From positions 3,788,001 to 3,852,000 of the forward strand of contig NC_061773.1 in NCBI RefSeq assembly GCF_022458985.1: a stretch of DNA of 64,000 nt, given 5' to 3'. A model generated the notes under the pieces. The model did no database searches, was not told the origin of the DNA, and saw only the letters and a list, made by a program, of their open reading frames with translations. Shown here one piece after another: positions 20,601-32,810 of the stretch. Position 1 is the stretch's first letter. The number at the start of each line of letters is the position of its first letter. Both the position numbers and the translations under genes were made by a program. Source of the DNA: Mugil cephalus (Eukaryota > Chordata > Actinopteri > Mugiliformes > Mugilidae).

Positions 20601-23600
20601 TTTTGAAAACGGTTGCTTCGTTAATTCTGAGCAATTACATGAAAACTTTACCGCTCCCCTCACGCTCACAGATTTTTATTTCCTGGGTGGTTCCCAGTTT
20701 TTTTTTTGTGTGATTTTCAGTTTCTTTGCTCTATCACGTCAGGTCTTAGATCTGCTGCTGCTGTTCATCCTCCACTCCAACAACGCCAACCAGAGCCGAC
20801 GCGGAGCCGAGAGAGTGCTGAAGGTCAAAGTGAAGACTGGGCTCATCCAAGAGGCTCTGCTGCAGAAAACCTTCAGAGACTACGCTCAGGTGGCTCAACC
20901 TTTAGCTTAAACTCTGTTATTCCGTCACAGCCAGTCATTATTGCTTGACGTATATATTGCATGTATTGCCGGTTATGTTACAGGTCATGAGAGGGTACTT
21001 CCCCTCCATCCTGGCTCTGGCTCAGAGTCTGTTGCGCTCCCCAGACCCCTGCGTGGTGCCTTTTGGAGGCCACATGTACCGACACTCCTTCACTGCCTTT
21101 GACTCTTACTGTCGTCAGGTGTGCTCTCATTTTAAAAACCTTTGTTAAGTTATGATCTTTTTCTCCAAACTAGGTCATTTTATCCACGTTGTATTTACAG
21201 GAGGTGGTGGGCTCTCTAGTCACCCATGTGTGCAGTGGTGTGGGTAGAGAGGTGGACGTGGCTCTGGAGCTGCTCTGCAGTCTGGTTACGGAAAAGCCCT
21301 CGGAGATGGCCCAGTATGCCGTGTTTGTCAAGGTAATGAGATGATGTGAATGTTATGAGCGGGAATCAGAGACACGTTGAAGCTAGGGAGAGTGGCTTCA
21401 TTTACATGGACACTAGTGTCCTGCACGGTATAAAAATAATAACTCACTACATAAATAAATCAAAGACTTTTCAATGTGTTAGACCTGGGTGGTGTAAAAT
21501 CCTTTATTAGCCTTTATTCCTTATCCCTGATAATCAAACATTAAATGTTTTTTGTACATATTACGATTTTTTCACATTAGCTGCTCCACAGGAGGTAGAA
21601 ACACTTTGAGTCTGTCAAAGAGTTGTTTTCTTTTTGATGTTTTGTGTCCTCTAAACACATATGTAACAGTTAAGGTGGAATATCTGATCCAAATATTTCA
21701 AAATATAGTCCTTGTAAACAGTAGCCAGTGTCTTGACTCTAACACAAGCTGATATTTGACGCAGGGAATCTTGGACTACATGGACAACCTCACGCCCCAG
21801 CAGATTCGAAGGCTCTTCCACCTCCTGAGCAGACTGGCCTTCGGGCAGCAGCAGCAAGGATCTCACATCCAGGTGTCACATATTCAGATACGACCCATCG
21901 CCTCTGCCTTTTCTTTCTCTCCTTCCTGCACTCAAACATCATTCTTGTTGCGTTTCTCCCCTCAGGACGACCTGCACATCGTGATCCGCAAACAGCTCTC
22001 CAGCACTGTGCCCAAGTACAAGCGGATCGGCATCATCGGCGCCGTAATGATCGTGGGCAGCATGGGGGCGTCCAGGTACAGGTTTCTCACACTCCTCTTA
22101 TTCACCGTGTTTTTCCTGCACATTCTCTCAGTTCTTTTTCTGTCTGTGTCCTCATCACACACACTCTCTCCTCCACCTCCATCCCAGGGCGAAAGCCAAT
22201 GAGGCACAGAACGGTTCGTTGTCCAAGGAGACGTTCAGACAGGTAACTGTTGGACACCTAAAGTCACTTCATACATTCAGACAGCCTTTATATGGTAATG
22301 AGCCATGAGCTAATGGGAAAAAACATTTATTTCCTTTTCATGAGCTGATAAAATGGCTTTATGTTTTTGCCATCTTGCCTATTTTATTTTAGCTAAGAAA
22401 ATGTTTAATTAACTAGTATTTACCGCTACCTTTCGTTAGAGTTATGGTTTCAAACGACATTTAACTATATTTGCGACCAAAAGAGGATTTGGTTGATGGG
22501 CTCTCACACCCTCTGATTCAACATGCAAACAGGATTCCTCTGAACAAATTATTTTCTCTCAGCTTATTATCCTTATCCCTCAGTCTGTTATATAAGCCGA
22601 CATCCTTATGGTATTTTAGGGAATGTAATTATCTAATACACCAATCAGCCACAACATTATGACCACTGACAGGAGAAGTAAATAACACTGACAATGTTCT
22701 GACCGTTCAGTGTTATACTGGGAAACCTTTGGACGTGGTTTTCATTCATGTGGATGTTAGTTAGACATGTAGCACCCACCTAGACCAGACCAGACCCCCC
22801 ACCCTAAAACATGCCAGCAGCCTTCCCCAGCAGGATGCAGCCTGACACAGACACACACACAAAAACCCTTTAGGAACAACTAAAAAAAACATGAAGAACA
22901 GCACAAGGTGCCAAACTGATCAAGTATCTGTGGGATGATCCACAGAGACCCCTCCTCTCAACCCATAGGACCCAAAGACCCCCACTAACAACATCCTGTT
23001 ACCAGACACCACAGGACACCCTCAGAAGACCCATGTCCATTCTCTGATGAGTCACAACTGCTTTGGAGACACAAGAGAGACCTACATAATATTAGGGTGG
23101 TCATAATGTTATGCCTGACTGGTGCATTTTCTTTTACTGTTGATGTGGCCTTTTGTTTCACCCACCGACATATTTGCACTCGGCACATCACTATCATTAA
23201 TAAACGTGTTTGTGAACCAGTACATTTTTATTCATTTAAAATCTTCAGGCTGATGAAATATGACAGGATCAGTTAGATCAGAGGTGTATGCAATATTTTC
23301 TTTAGTTTAGTTTCAGAATTGTGACCATGAAACACGTGTGCTCTGTGTGTGTTTGCAGGTGACAGCCCTGCTGGAGCTGGTGAAGTCGAGCAGTGAGAGC
23401 TCCCCCGAGGCTACAGCTCTGTACTACGACGAACTGGCCAACCTGATTCTGAGCTCCAGCCTGGACCCACAGGTGCAGGTGAGTCGCGGTAATTCCTTCC
23501 AAATGCCTCCGATCTTTAAGTGAAACCTTTTTAACGAAACTCGCTGCGGAGATCATAGACGCTCATTAACATTTGTAAAATGAAATCATCCTTGTGTTTT

Positions 23601-26600
23601 CTTCCTCCTGCTGACAGAGCATGATCGGAGACAGTGTCCAAGATGACTTCCAGAACGACTACGTAGTGGACGTAGAGCTGGAAATAACCGGGTCAGTGGT
23701 GGACAGCGGTAGAAACGGTTCTTTTCAGTATGCTTTAATATTCCTTCAGTGTTCACTGAACCCTGTTCTTTGATTGTTCCAGTTCCTTCCCCTTCCCAGC
23801 CCGTGTGATGTACAACCTGGATAATGAGAAGAGTGAGGGGAGCATTGCCATCAACCTGTTGCCTCTGCTGACCAAAGACATCCAGAACAAAGGGGAGCAG
23901 CAGAATCAAACCAAGAAGGCACATAGGTCAGAAAGCTCCTTGCTTCCACTGCCTCAAACCGGATCTGATGAATAACAACAATAATTCAAGATTCAGTTCA
24001 AGATTGAAACATTTTTACCGTCAATTCTCTATATTTTTGGGACGTGCTCAAGAATTGAGAAAGTCGTCCCCATCTCGCCTTAAAAAAGCGGTGAAGATAA
24101 AATAAACACAATAGAAAAACTAATGAGGGTTGTCAGATTTCGCAGTTTGGCTTCATTCAGCTGTGTTTCCAGATGTGCATGTCATCAGTTTTTGACTTGT
24201 GTACCTTGTGCTGACAGGCGAGTGTCTCCTCTCTGCCTGGCTCCGTTGTTTCGCCTCCTGAGGCTGAGTCAGGAGAGACAGCATCAGGGAGACCTGGGGG
24301 AGATTGACGGCCTTCTGGGTGAGGAAGAGGAAGCGACACATGTCGTGAAAAAGGTTCTCTCTCGTCTTCTATGTCTGTGAAACAATTCATGTCTGCGTCT
24401 TTACCTCAGATTGCCCTCTGATCCTGACGGACATGGAAGTGGTGGAGAAAACAGAAAGCCTTTCCAAAGCTGAGAGGGAGTTCCTCTGTTCTTTGCTCTT
24501 TTACACCATCAACTGGTTCAGAGAGGTACCTGCACGTTACCAGAAGGCTGTGTTTCTCTCCATCAGGTGAGAGATCCGTGACTAAAGCCGAGTCTGATTT
24601 TCCCAGGTCATAAACGGGTTCTGCAGGCTGAAGGAAACTGAGATGAAGATGAAAGTGATGACTCGCCTGCAGAACATCACTTACCTCCAGACGCTGTTGG
24701 AGAGAGCTCTGGCAGGTACAGGTTTCTTTTTATCAAACACTTTTCCTTGCAGGGTCTGTTCTATTGACACTTTTTTTTAACCCTTTAATTTTTTCTTTCA
24801 GGAGCGCCGGGCTATGTTCCCCCAGTCGCCAACTTTGATAATGACAGCACTGATGGGAGTGTACCTGGTGTCAGCCCTCCTGTGAATAAGACAAAGAAAG
24901 GTGACTCTTAAAAACACAACCACTCAGTCAGATCACTGTTCGAATGTTGTTCTGCTTCACATGTGTAAATATGATGCTCGAAATGGACGCAACAATTTCA
25001 GTGTTTCTGTAGCTGTCTCTGGATACTCAGCAGGGATATAATGTCTAATAAACTGATCAGGCATAACATTATGACTACCTTCCTAACATTGTCTAGGTCT
25101 TCCTTGGTCTCCAAAACAGGGTCTTCTGAGGGTGTCCTGTGGTGTCTGGTAACAGGATGTTGTTAGTGGGGTCTTTGGGTCCTACAGGTTGAGGGGAGGG
25201 GCCTCTGTGGATCATCCCACAGATACTTGATCAGTTTGGGATCTAGTGAATTTGGAGGCCAGGTCAACACCTTGTGCTGTTCTTCATGTTTTGTTTGAGT
25301 TGTACCATCAAGGAGTGTCATTGTTATGGGGTGGGGGTCTAGGTGGGTGCTACATGTCTAAGTAACATCCGCATTAATGACAGGTCCAAAAGTTTCCCAG
25401 CAGAACATTGTATTGTCACAAGATGGTCAATGTTATTTACTTCTCCTGCCAGTGGTCATAATGTTGTGGCTGATGGGTATACTTTATTTAAGTTGAAATA
25501 TATGCATTGTGTAGATAAAAAAAAAAATAAAAATCTTGGTAGTGCCAAGGTGCAGCACACAGTTCAGTGTAATTGCTCTAATAGCGTGTTCATTATTGCT
25601 GTACTATGTTTTTGTACTGCTATGTGCACCAATATCTTAATAAGAACTCCTTATATCGTGGACTTACCCTCATGTGTTATTTAGACGTCACAGGAAAGAA
25701 GAGGAAAGCCTCCGGTAAGAATCCGTCTGAAAGCTTCTGTCAGTCTGAGGAGGCAACAGAAGCAGATGAAACTCAGCAGGTGAACATTGACTTCTCAGAA
25801 AGGTTCTGATTCTTTTTTTTTTTTTATCGGGCCCATGAGCTGAAAATGTGATTGTGTTTCTTTTGAAGGATCAGCCAGAAAAGGACAAAGAAAAGGAGAC
25901 GAGGCCCGGGGTCAGCCTGGCGTCCTACAGGCACTTTTTTAGAGAGCTGGACATGGAGTTGCTCAGTGTCCTGCAGTGCGGGTTGTTGTCGCGCTCGCTG
26001 CTGGACTCCGAGTTGCACACCAATGTAAATTTTCTCGTTAAAACGATAGCGCAGTCGGACACAGATTACCTGCCAGGGCTGGTTTTGATGCTCAAATATC
26101 TCTTCTTACGTTATGAAGGTGCGAGAGGAGGTCGTGCTGGGTCCTGCTGAGCTCGTCTTCCTGCTGGAGGATATGCTTCGCAAACTGGATTTCAGTCTCG
26201 CAGCTGCCCCTGCCAAGAGAGCCCCTTTCCTCAAGGTACAGGAAACAAATGCACACAGAGAGATCACTGCGTTGTTTTCATCAGTTTTCAGGTGGAGGCA
26301 AATAAAATTAAAAGGCTATGACAAGATATTAGATGGCTCTAAGTGCCACACACGTTTGGTTAAAACTGTATGACTTCATAATAAGTAAGTGAAACCTGTT
26401 CTCATGAAGGTGAGGGCCGACAAGAGTGTGGGCTTCTCCCACCTCCAGCAGCGGAGCGCCAAAGATATCGCTTCCTTCTGCGTCCAGCTGCTGCCCGCCC
26501 TCTGCTCACACCTGGAGAACTGCCACAACCACTTTCAGGTGCAAAATCATCAGGAGTGCTGATCATCATCTCCTCATCTCTGAGGATTCTCTTACAACAA

Positions 26601-29600
26601 CTTGTCTGGTGTCCTTTTTTGGATATTGACAGATCCTGCTGTCGGAAAACAACGGCGTTGTGGATGGACCTGCCACCGATGTGCAGGAGCACCAGTTAAT
26701 GTCGTCAGGCTACCAGCTGCTCCTGCAGGTCCTCAACACCACCCTCAGCTGGTGAGCACACCCAGCGTCTCTGGCTTTAATGAGGTGTTGCTGGAGTTGA
26801 GATTTGTTGTACATATATATACGTGTGTGTGTGTGTTTGTGCGTCTGTCAGGTCTGGATTCAGTCAACCAGGACAACGGAGCTTACTGAAGAAGGCTCTG
26901 GGAGTTTTGGCCGGACGACTCAAAGAAGGAGCTGCTGAGATGAGCATGGAGCAGCTTGTCAAGTCAGTGGTTTGTTTATGAGCCAGAGAGGAGACACTGC
27001 TGTGTGTGATTTATCTGTCTTTAAATGATTTATCTTTAGTGGATTACAGCGTCTTTTGACCGCAATAGAAAAACCAAAGACAGTGCATTCTGTTCCCACT
27101 GTTTTAATTTGTGTTTCTGTGCAGAATTACAGACTGACTGTGTTCACTTTTGTTTTGTTCAGAGACAGTTTTCACTACCTGCTGAACTTCCGAAGCACGA
27201 TGCCAAATCTCAGCACGGCTCTGTGTCTCTCCCAGCTTCTGTCCACCGTGTCGGAGAAAGGAGGAGGTTCTGCTGCTTACAGAGAGCAGACCGGTCAGGC
27301 TCATGAAACGTTACCGGCTTTTAATTCGGTCATCTGCTGTCCAACTGTGTGATGACAATCTGATGTTTTTTTGTTTTTGTTTTGTTTGTTTTCATCTTCC
27401 CAGCTTCTCTTGCGCGTCATTTCCTCAGCCAGGCCTGGGTGACGGCTAACGGAGAAAGAGAGCGGGGGAACAAATTCAATGAAGCACTTCACACTCTCCT
27501 GAGGTGTGTCAACACAACACACACACACCATTTACTCCCACATCTTCTAACCCTCTTTTGTGCATTGCTGTAATTTCAGTAAGTGCTGTTTAACTCCAAC
27601 ATGAGCTGGTCAGAACAGAACTTCATAGTTTGAAGTATAACACAGCTGACTAGAGGCTGACTGATGTTCTAGTATTTACAGAGAGCAAATACTTGTGACA
27701 TAGAGCACTGATGTAGACCACAGTGTGGATTTATTGCAGCAGTATAAACAAATCTTCACTTTGAAGAACTGATAATACACTCTCTTGCCAGTTCATCATG
27801 TACACTTGTGAAAACCAAATTATTCTAATGTAACAGTCTTGCACTAAGTCTCCCTTCATGACTGTAATAAAGTCCAGTTTATGTTGAAACTGTGTAAGTT
27901 AGGTGGCAATTCAACTGGATGATCCTTTTGGAGGATGTCGTTTGTGTCTAAAATGTCAAAATAATAGAAATGTGTGCCCATACATTACAATACAATTCAA
28001 TTGTACTACAAACCACGGACTTTGAAAACACAGTTGAATCAACAGCTCTCAGTTAAACACTCACTGAATATACCATAACCTTTATGGACAGAGCTGTAAT
28101 AATGGAATGCATTTGTTAGAGTACCTGATGAACTGGCATATAGGTGTATTTTACTGTGTTACGGTTAAAAAGGAAAGAGACTGAAACCTGTATGTTGTCA
28201 TGATACTGTAGGGACTTTGGTACTACTCTGAAAATCCTTTATATACAGATAATCCTTTAATTTCCCTACAGAATAAATTTCTCTAAATAAGAGACCTTAT
28301 TAAAGGAGCCAAATTATGTTCATTTACATGCTCGTAATTTCATTCTCGGCGTCTACTAGAGTAGGGTTATAAGCTTTTATCTTCAGAAGCTGCATTAGTT
28401 TCTTCGTGCTTTATATTCTGCAACAGATCTTTTCACTCCGTGTTTTAACGCCCAGTTTTAGCTCCTGCCTCTTTAAAGCCATTATTTTGTTCATCATATC
28501 AAGTTAGGCAATGATGTTGTAGTAATAATCAAATTGAAATAACGTAAGGAGATACGGTATGTAAAATAAATTAATAGATGTTCTGCCCAGTAGTAGAACA
28601 ACAGTAGCATAATTTCTGATGCTACTATTTTTTGTGTTTTGTGTCATTTGCAATGCAAATTCCTTGGATAGATTGACTGTGTGTCTTTGTATTGGTTGTA
28701 CATCCCACACACAACACATTCATGTTAAACTTTGAGGGAATCATCAGAATTCTTCGTCCCATGAGCTCCATTATCTGCTTACCAACGTTTTAAAGCACAC
28801 TGATGCTAGTTTAAGGTGTTTATCATCATATATAACAGCAGTGAGCATCAAACCTGTTTAAATACTTGTCTGTATCTGCATGTCTGAAGCATCTACCTGG
28901 ACCATGTTGATGACGTTCTGAAGGCAGTCGAGGAAATAGCTGGAGAAGGAATCACTGAGCTCCTCAATGTATCCAAAGATGAGAGCTCTGCGTCCTGGCC
29001 CACTCTCAGCAGGTAGACCCACACCTCCAGCTCTTTGCTCTTAGATATACTGGAGTAAAATGGAAGGTTTCTTGTGAATTACTGATAATGCAACAGCAAC
29101 TACAGCTCAGTATTTACGGTCATCCACCTGTCCTCACCATCCTTAGCACTTGCATCCTACATCCTATTATTATTATTATTATTATTATTATGATTATTAT
29201 TATTATTATTGTTATTACCATTATTGTTATTGTGTTGTTCATTCTTACGGTATTTTCTGGTTCTCTCCAGGCAGACGTTCCTGGTGTTCTACAAAGTGCT
29301 GATGGCAGAGCTGGAGAAAGCTGTCCGGAAGATTCCTGCTGGCAAAATGAGTGACAGCTCCGAGGTCAGCCACTAGGTGTCGCACTGTTCACTCCGGTTT
29401 CCCGTTTGCATTTTATTCTACATTATCCACAAGATATAACTGAGCTGTGTATTAATATACAATATGCAAGCATAATCAGTTGTCCTTTCCTTTTCTCATT
29501 CTTTTTTCTAGGCTCAGAGCGAGAAACTGCTGACATGGAACTTGGCTGTTAGAGATTTTCACATCCTGGTCAACCTCGTTAAGGTAAAACATCCGTTGGC

Positions 29601-32510
29601 ACGACCATAAAGCTGTAAAAGTTGATTGTACCTGTTTCCAGTGCTCAGATTACTGTTTGAGCAGGAGGTCAGTGATATCATAATCTCATAATTCATATGT
29701 CCTGAATGGGTTCATCTCTTCTGTCCTCTGATCTCCTTGCAGGTGTTTGATTCGAGGCCGGTTCTCAATGTGTGCTTAAAGGTGAGTTGGCTTTAGACAC
29801 TTAGTAAGTAAGATTCCTGATTCAGCTGTCTAACTCTGTATTGATTGATTATAATGTTGCATTTGGCAGTATGGCCGTCTTTTCTTGGAGTCTTTCCTGA
29901 AGTTGGGGATGCCGATACTAGACTACAGTTTCAAAAGACACAAGGTAGGTATTTAATATGAGCAAAAACCTATTAGCAGACCACTTACCAGTTTCTAAGG
30001 TTGTTTTCATCAAATTCATAATTTCAAGGTTTTGAAGCCCACTCTTAGTGATACATGCCATTGCCATCTTGGTTGTGCATGACTCCGCCCATCCCCCAGC
30101 TAATTTAATGATGGGAAAATAGGTGGTGCATGCGAGAGGAAACCAGCCACAGCCTTTTGTTTTTTTGGACGAGGCAGTGGGCATGGTTATCCCTGCTGTA
30201 AACTTGGGCATTTTAATAGGGCAGTCTTTGGGAATTGACTCACTTCTGGAGCCAGCCTCAAGTGGACATTTGAGGAAGTGCAGTTTGGGGTACTGGGGTT
30301 CATTTTTCCGACCTTTGTTCAAACTTTCAAAGTTTTCTTTGTTTTGTTTTTTTTCTATCAAAAACCTTCACCTTCAGCAAAGATTGTATTTAAACATAGA
30401 ATTTAAAGTCGGGCTAGCGCAATATACCGGTATTGACGTTGCATAATTAAGGGTGTTCCCGCTTTGAGTAACAGGCGGTAGCCTGAGCTAACAGGTAGCT
30501 GAGAGTCGGGTGGGCGGGTCTCAATGTCCAATACAATCCCCCATGTCCATATCTGGAGTATCCAAGTGTGAGGCGAGTAAAGCTCATCCAACACGGCAAC
30601 CGCAGGCTCCGCCCACTTCAGGCTTCATTTTCGAGGTTCAGAATCCAATGGGTGACATCACAATAAGTACAGTACTGATTTCATTTCGGGCATGTTTTGT
30701 CTCCTGTTACTTTGCCTATTGCACTAAATGTCTCTGTATGTGAAGATATAGGTCCAAACCCAGGTAATGTTCCATGTCTGTTTTCAAATACTTCAGTTAT
30801 TTTTGTTATTTAGTCAGATAGATTCAATTTTGACCCTCCATGGGAAGAACTTGGGCCCCCCCGGTGTAAATAATCCAGTAATCTCCCAAAAGAGAAAATG
30901 ACATAAATAAAGTTAAAGATGCATTTCCTGGATTTTGTTTATGTTGTAACAATATCGTTATTGTGAACTTTATTGTCCACAATCGCAAAGTGAAAATTTG
31001 ATATTGTGACAGCTCTAATTTTAAGTATAACATTTTTCATAAGGGCCAAGCACAGAAAAGCACGTTTAAACCCCAGGAGGAGTTTTGTTAATGAGGTGAC
31101 TGATGCATTGTACTTTTAAGGTGGATGTCCAGAGTTTGCTGAAGACCTTCCAGCTCAGCACTCGGCAGCTCCATCATATGTGTGGACATTCTAAGGTACC
31201 CGCAGACTCTTGTCGATCAGTCTTGTGTAGTTTTTGTATTCATTCATGTCATTCCTGTTAGTCTTGAGAACTGACTCTTCCTGATGGTTTGAGTCTGTGC
31301 AGTGCTTTAGTTTTAATCTCAGGAGTAACATTTTGTCACTCAGATTCACCAGGATACCAGCTTAACCAACCACGTGCCAGCTCTGAAGAAGAGCCTCGAG
31401 TTATTTGTGTACAGAGTGAAGGCCATGCTGATGCTCAACAACTGTCAGGAGGCCTTTTGGATCGGTAACCTGAAGAATCGCAACCTGAAGGTGACACTTT
31501 ACCAAACCTGTATTAATGACTGCATGTTTTTGAGCCATGAACTTAAAGGAAACGTGTACTGTATCTTGCAGGGCGAAGAGATTCTTACTCAGAGGGAAGA
31601 GGAAAGTGGTGAGGAGGATGATGATGATGATAATGAAGAGGGGCAGCCTGCACCACTGCCACAGCAACAGTCAGAAGATGAGGTATTTTCCTCATTTTAT
31701 TTAGAAAGAGGCAAATCTAATACTTGAACTTAGCAAAGCAGATTTAAAAACATAATTGCTTATGTTTTTCAGACATGAAAATTAGATATTGTTTTACACT
31801 AATCAGCCATAACATTAAAACCACTGACAGAAGAAGTAAATAACACTGACCATATTGTGACAATTCAATGTTTTGCTGAGAAAGCTTTAGAACTGCACCA
31901 AAGAACTGCCCCAAAGGCCTCACCACAGGACACTTTCTCTGATGAGTCCCAACTGTTTTGGAGACCTACACAATATTAGGAAGGTGGTCATAATGTTATG
32001 CCTGATCACTGTAGGTTTGGATTAGGCTCTTGGTTGGTCTTGGTTACTTTGTCTAAGGTTGAAACTGATAAATTATGATAAAAAAAAAATGAAAGATAAA
32101 AAAAATCATGTGTGAGAACAGTAAGGGTGCAACATTAGAAGTACGCAGTGGTTGTACAGTTTATAAAACTGACTCCAGTCCTCCAGTTGATTCGGCCATT
32201 GCTTTGTGAATTTCAAACCAGACGTCGGTTAAAAGGTAGGTGAAGCTGTAGAGGGTAGCCGGCTGATAAGATAACTGCTGGAGTTCTCTAGTAAGCTAAT
32301 GATTAGTGGCTGACACAGTTAAAGGGTAATTTGTCTGAAAAGTCCCATCATTTCTCCTTAGTGCTGCTTTATTCGTGCATGTTCAGACATTAAAATATTC
32401 CTGTTTCACTGTGTTTCCCTTGTGCTTTCCTGCAGGCACAGGAGAGTGACTCGGAGGAAATCACCAAGTGTAGCAGAATGGAAGAAGACATTACAGATGA
32501 CTCGGAGTAA
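17684..32510 (+). CDS. fancd2: Fanconi anemia group D2 protein (complete, 43 coding exons)
   Basis: Coding exons: 17684-17744, 18095-18229, 18299-18366, 18440-18546, 18627-18687, 18761-18813, 18913-18991, 19128-19252, 19334-19421, 19505-19609, 19694-19794, 19876-19987, 20084-20119, 20743-20889, 20984-21118, 21201-21332, 21765-21872, 21966-22075, 22188-22242, 23359-23478, 23618-23691, 23783-23926, 24218-24318, 24410-24525, 24607-24715, 24802-24900, 25685-25779, 25869-26024, 26119-26235, 26410-26538, 26633-26751, 26852-26962, 27163-27293, 27404-27503, 28890-29012, 29271-29364, 29512-29583, 29743-29781, 29870-29944, 31121-31195, 31344-31490, 31572-31682, 32436-32510. They sum to 4350 nt: 1449 residues (human 1451) with no frame break. 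FANCD2 pairs with FANCI, is monoubiquitinated by FANCL/UBE2T and clamps DNA in interstrand-crosslink repair. Seen: the DITSLPEI-type segment, [11 protein letters not shown] around the ubiquitin-acceptor lysine (Lys570 or Lys568), [34 protein letters not shown], and an acidic tail ([11 protein letters not shown]…DDSE). No plausible alternative. Confidence 0.97.
17760..18040 (+). mobile_element. LINE 3' end (reverse transcriptase C-terminus and tail)
   Basis: This lies in the first coding intron of fancd2. The peptide [13 protein letters not shown] resembles the conserved C-terminal 'SFIPxAIxxxN' end of fish non-LTR reverse transcriptases. It is followed by a 3' tail with ttttcctttggggatcaatg and aagt. 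A second tail of the same type is at 36120. It is a 5'-truncated, non-functional fragment; I cannot name the clade (Rex or RTE types are possible). Confidence 0.55.
22637..23126 (+). mobile_element. Tc1/mariner-derived miniature element, copy 2 (near full length)
   Basis: It runs from TACACCAATCAGCCACAACA to the inverted end GGTCATAATGTTATGCCTGA...GGTGCA, about 490 bases, in fancd2 intron 19. It holds the family's shared interior (ATGTAGCACCCACCTAGACC; ATCAAGTATCTGTGGGATGA; TCCTGTTACCAGACACCACA). The segment encoding the WPPNS remnant is deleted in this copy. Confidence 0.85.
25049..25482 (-). mobile_element. Tc1/mariner-derived miniature element, copy 3 (reverse)
   Basis: This is the same element in reverse orientation inside fancd2 intron 26. 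The left end reads TAAACTGATCAGGCATAACA and the right end GTGGTCATAATGTTGTGGCT. Read on the - strand it keeps the transposase-like remnant [17 protein letters not shown]. It is about 434 bases. Confidence 0.85.
27504..28889 (+). other. fancd2: fancd2 intron 34
   Basis: This is a 1.39 kb intron and the acceptor is an AAG (ctgaag) rather than CAG. No exon or recognised mobile element is present. It contains the octamer palindrome at 28646-28660 listed among the findings. Confidence 0.6.
29168..29231. repeat. (TTA)n microsatellite, interrupted
   Basis: ATT/TTA trinucleotides run for about 60 bases with a few G and C interruptions, ending roughly 40 bases before fancd2 exon 36. Confidence 0.9.
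30045..30670. repeat. Dispersed teleost repeat(s) in a fancd2 intron
   Basis: The blocks gactccgcccatcccccagc, ggagccagcctcaagtggac, gcaggctccgcccacttcag and aatccaatgggtgacatcac resemble fragments of interspersed fish repeats that I know by pattern but cannot name. The 3' part (30525-30670) appears related in kind to the repeats at 33245 and 45694. Boundaries are approximate. Confidence 0.4.
31796..32013 (+). mobile_element. Tc1/mariner-derived miniature element, copy 4 (internally deleted)
   Basis: It begins ACACTAATCAGCCATAACAT and ends GGTCATAATGTTATGCCTGA with TCACTGTA. It is about 218 bases in the last intron of fancd2. The internal deletion differs from that of copy 1. Confidence 0.8.
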
Positions 32511-32810
32511 CACTTTTTAACAGAACAAACTGCATTTGTGTTAGTACTCCATTTACAGACTTTTTTCACAAACACCTTTTAAATTCACAATTTTTCACAA
32601 CTCAAAAAGCAGTCCACAAATAGAGGATCACGAATACATATATTTAATTGCACTTCTTTTGTTCTTTCTTGGCAGTAATACTGTAAGCATATATAAAAAA
32701 AAACATGTATGCATTTATGTATTTCCACAGTTTCTCTGTTCTGTTGACTGATGACTTCCGTTAGGTGAATAATTGTATGTGGATGTGTTTTAACAAATAA
32801 AAGACATAAT
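32511..32810 (+). other. fancd2: fancd2 3' UTR and poly(A) signal
   Basis: Short AT-rich sequence follows the stop. AATAAA at 32796-32801 is the likely polyadenylation signal. Confidence 0.7.

Noticed and set aside
31401-31667. Ile-rich - strand open frame
   Set aside because: It is the reverse complement of the Asp/Glu-coding tail of fancd2 exon 42.
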